The position numbers were made by a program, and so were the translations under genes. This document shows positions 41,174 to 42,344 of a DNA stretch of 42,344 nt, piece after piece. The notes beneath the pieces were generated by a model. It made no database searches and had not been told where the DNA came from. It was given only the letters and a program-made list of their open reading frames with translations. This DNA is from Chloroflexota bacterium. Its GTDB lineage: Bacteria > Chloroflexota > Limnocylindria > Limnocylindrales > CSP1-4. Each line of letters starts with the position of its first letter. The stretch's first letter is position 1. Location of the stretch: contig PMIE01000088.1 of the NCBI GenBank assembly GCA_003156975.1, positions 1,893 through 44,236 on the forward strand, written 5' to 3'.

Positions 41174-41935
41174 TCATTGGCCAGGATCCGGGCGGTTTGG
41201 GCGGCCGAGTTGGGCTCCGCCGTGAGGATATGCCCGCATCTGCCCGCCGGATCGCCGTCCCGTGTTCGTGGCACCGTCATTGGCTAGAAACCAGATCGCA
41301 CGCAGGTCGCCCGTCGGGCGCGCCAGCCATTGGCGGACCGCCACCGTCCGCGCGGGCAGTGCCGCGTCGAAGACGACGCCGGACCGGCGCACCGCATTTC
41401 TCGCCCACTTCTGGTCGTGGACTGCGAGAGCACTTCCTACGAATCCCGGTTCCCAGCCCTCCAGCTTTGAGATGTCGCGTGCCAGCCGTCGCTTCCGGTC
41501 CATCGTCGACAGCACATCCTGCAGGTCCGGCAGCTTCGTCTTGCATTCGACGAGGAGCAGTGCCCGGCAAGCAGGATGCCAAGCCAGGACATCGATGGAG
41601 CCGCGCTCGCCCCAGATGCTGAAGGTATGCTCGGGCCGAACCGTCCAGCCGGCCGCGGATAGCCGCTCCGTAACCGACTCAACCAGCGCCGACTGCGCCT
41701 CGTCCAGCAGTTTCGCAACTTCCGCACCGCGCCATCGAGCATTCAGCGTGGCGGACACGCCGAGGATCGACGCCACCCGCCGGACCGTCCGAACCGATGT
41801 CTCTTCGCACCGCCCACGTTCGATCAGCGACACGATTGGGCGGCTCACGCCGGCAGCCATGGCCAACTGCTGCTGAGTCATGGACCGCCGCAGCCTGACC
41901 GCCCGGATTGCGGCCCCGAACTGTGCGTCGTCCAT
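41174..41935 (-). CDS. XRE helix-turn-helix protein fused to a PD-(D/E)XK-like nuclease fold
   Basis: A 253-residue two-domain protein. Residues 4-60 are an XRE/Cro helix-turn-helix ([24 protein letters not shown]). Residues 80-175 carry the signature of the PD-(D/E)XK fold: a helix with E86, then SIDVLAWH with D115, then LLLVECKTK with E130-x-K132, followed by a helix. That is a complete candidate metal-dependent nuclease site. The C-terminal 60 residues are Arg/Gly-rich and disordered. Similar fusions are annotated only as HTH proteins; a role in defence, or as a regulator with a dead nuclease fold, cannot be decided. ATG 41935 has no Shine-Dalgarno; TACCCT ends seven bases upstream. It is unlinked to any restriction-modification gene here. 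Confidence 0.75.
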   Translation of the reverse strand: MDDAQFGAAIRAVRLRRSMTQQQLAMAAGVSRPIVSLIERGRCEETSVRTVRRVASILGVSATLNARWRGAEVAKLLDEAQSALVESVTERLSAAGWTVRPEHTFSIWGERGSIDVLAWHPACRALLLVECKTKLPDLQDVLSTMDRKRRLARDISKLEGWEPGFVGSALAVHDQKWARNAVRRSGVVFDAALPARTVAVRQWLARPTGDLRAIWFLANDGATNTGRRSGGQMRAYPHGGAQLGRPNRPDPGQ

Positions 41936-41948
41936 GCGCGGCAGGGTA
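41936..41948 (-). promoter_or_regulatory. Putative leaderless -10 element of the XRE-nuclease gene
   Basis: Minus-strand TACCCT (41948-41943), seven bases (GCCGCGC), then ATG. One base longer than the other examples. Confidence 0.4.
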
Positions 41949-42016
41949 GGAGTGGGCGATCATCTCCGGCTTATGCGGCGCTCGGCCTTGCGCAATCGCG
42001 ACCGGAAGGCTCGAGC

Positions 42017-42040
42017 CAGGCAGACAGGCAGACAGGCAGG
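42017..42040. repeat. Three 8-bp tandem units
   Basis: CAGGCAGA, CAGGCAGA, CAGGCAGG run head to tail in the 240-base gap between the XRE-nuclease gene and the methionine synthase end. No gene is visible in that gap (41936-42175). Confidence 0.85.
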
Positions 42041-42175
42041 GCGAATGGCAGGGCCGCGCTCGGTGGGAGCCACCTGGTGACCACCGCTCGATCCACCCTC
42101 TGTGCTGGCCCAGGCTGCTCAGCCGATGCGATGGTTCGCCGGTTTGACGCCAGGGCCGGCTGCTTGCCGCTCTAT

Positions 42176-42344
42176 CTACGCGTCGTCCAGATTCGGTGCC
42201 AGCCACTGAGCCGCTTCATCAACGGACCAGCCCTTGCGCCGGGCGTAGTCCTGCAGCTGGTCGTGTCCGATCCGGCCGAGGCCGAAGTACTTGGCCTCGG
42301 GGCGCCAGAAGTAGAAGCCTGAGACCGACGCCGGCGGGAGCATC
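42176..42344 (-). CDS. metH: Cobalamin-dependent methionine synthase, C-terminal 56 residues only
   Basis: The minus strand reads in from the right edge (1 base of a split codon, then 56 codons counting the TAG stop at 42178-42176). The peptide MLPPASVSGFYFWRPEAKY, then FGLGRIGHDQLQDYARRKGWSVDEAAQWLAPNL and a short acidic end, is the C-terminus of MetH (its AdoMet-binding activation domain, where SVSGFYF and DYARRKG are highly conserved). The rest of the gene lies outside the window. Too short for any domain statement beyond this. Confidence 0.9.
   Translation of the reverse strand, partial: MLPPASVSGFYFWRPEAKYFGLGRIGHDQLQDYARRKGWSVDEAAQWLAPNLDDA

Noticed and set aside
40954-41280. 109-residue extension of GuaA
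   Set aside because: AGGAGG six bases before the TTG at 40953 and the normal family length settle the start.

Overview
The window is 42.3 kb of very GC-rich, gene-dense bacterial chromosome. The gene set points to a free-living bacterium of the Chloroflexota (Limnocylindria-like) or a related Actinobacteria-like lineage. Pointers are a type III glutamine synthetase, a UPF0182 protein of over 1,100 residues, an mreB-mreC pair, many TTG and GTG starts, and many genes whose start codon lies 6-7 bases after a TANNNT -10 hexamer (leaderless-type starts). This taxonomic call is an inference from gene content and style; no rRNA is present.

Layout. 1-1611: 3' part of glutamine synthetase III (+), closed by a strong hairpin. 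1729-4517: a trans-sulfuration-family PLP enzyme and a membrane diguanylate cyclase (-). 4759-7731: a galactokinase-like GHMP kinase (+) convergent with a GH1 beta-glucosidase (-), with a hairpin between them. 8217-8292: tRNA-Pro(TGG) (-). 8340-9597: an ECF sigma factor with an overlapping membrane partner, probably its anti-sigma factor. 9729-10289: a lipoprotein. 10652-12391: an O-antigen ligase/polymerase-like membrane protein (+). 12388-14411: a GH13 amylase and a TetR regulator; a perfect 20-bp palindrome covers the TetR promoter and a related site lies before the amylase.

From 12388 to the right end every gene I accept is on the minus strand. 14555-18976 is a compact set: PpiC-like foldase, mazG, rph, rdgB. 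19139-21581 holds a glycosyltransferase and a DegT-like aminotransferase homologue that lacks the PLP lysine. 21740-27683 looks like one envelope operon: mreB, mreC, rmlA, rmlB, rmlD, then an unrecognised membrane protein built from 15-residue solenoid-like repeats. 28004-28765 is radC. 29019-40953 runs from guaA through four zinc-ribbon proteins, UPF0182, another polytopic membrane protein and a CPBP-type membrane protease. 41174-41935 is an XRE helix-turn-helix protein fused to a PD-(D/E)XK-like nuclease fold. The right edge carries the C-terminus of cobalamin-dependent methionine synthase.

How the parts fit. Much of the region concerns the cell envelope: shape (MreB/C), dTDP-sugar synthesis (RmlA/B/D, no RmlC seen), glycan assembly (GT4, ligase-like protein), an extracytoplasmic foldase, and a block of zinc-ribbon membrane proteins. 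A smaller theme is carbohydrate use (GalK-like kinase, GH1, GH13 under a local TetR switch). The items most worth a second look are the 15-residue repeat protein, the lysine-less DegT homologue, the TetR operator pair with a leaderless promoter, the zinc-ribbon cluster, and the XRE-nuclease fusion.
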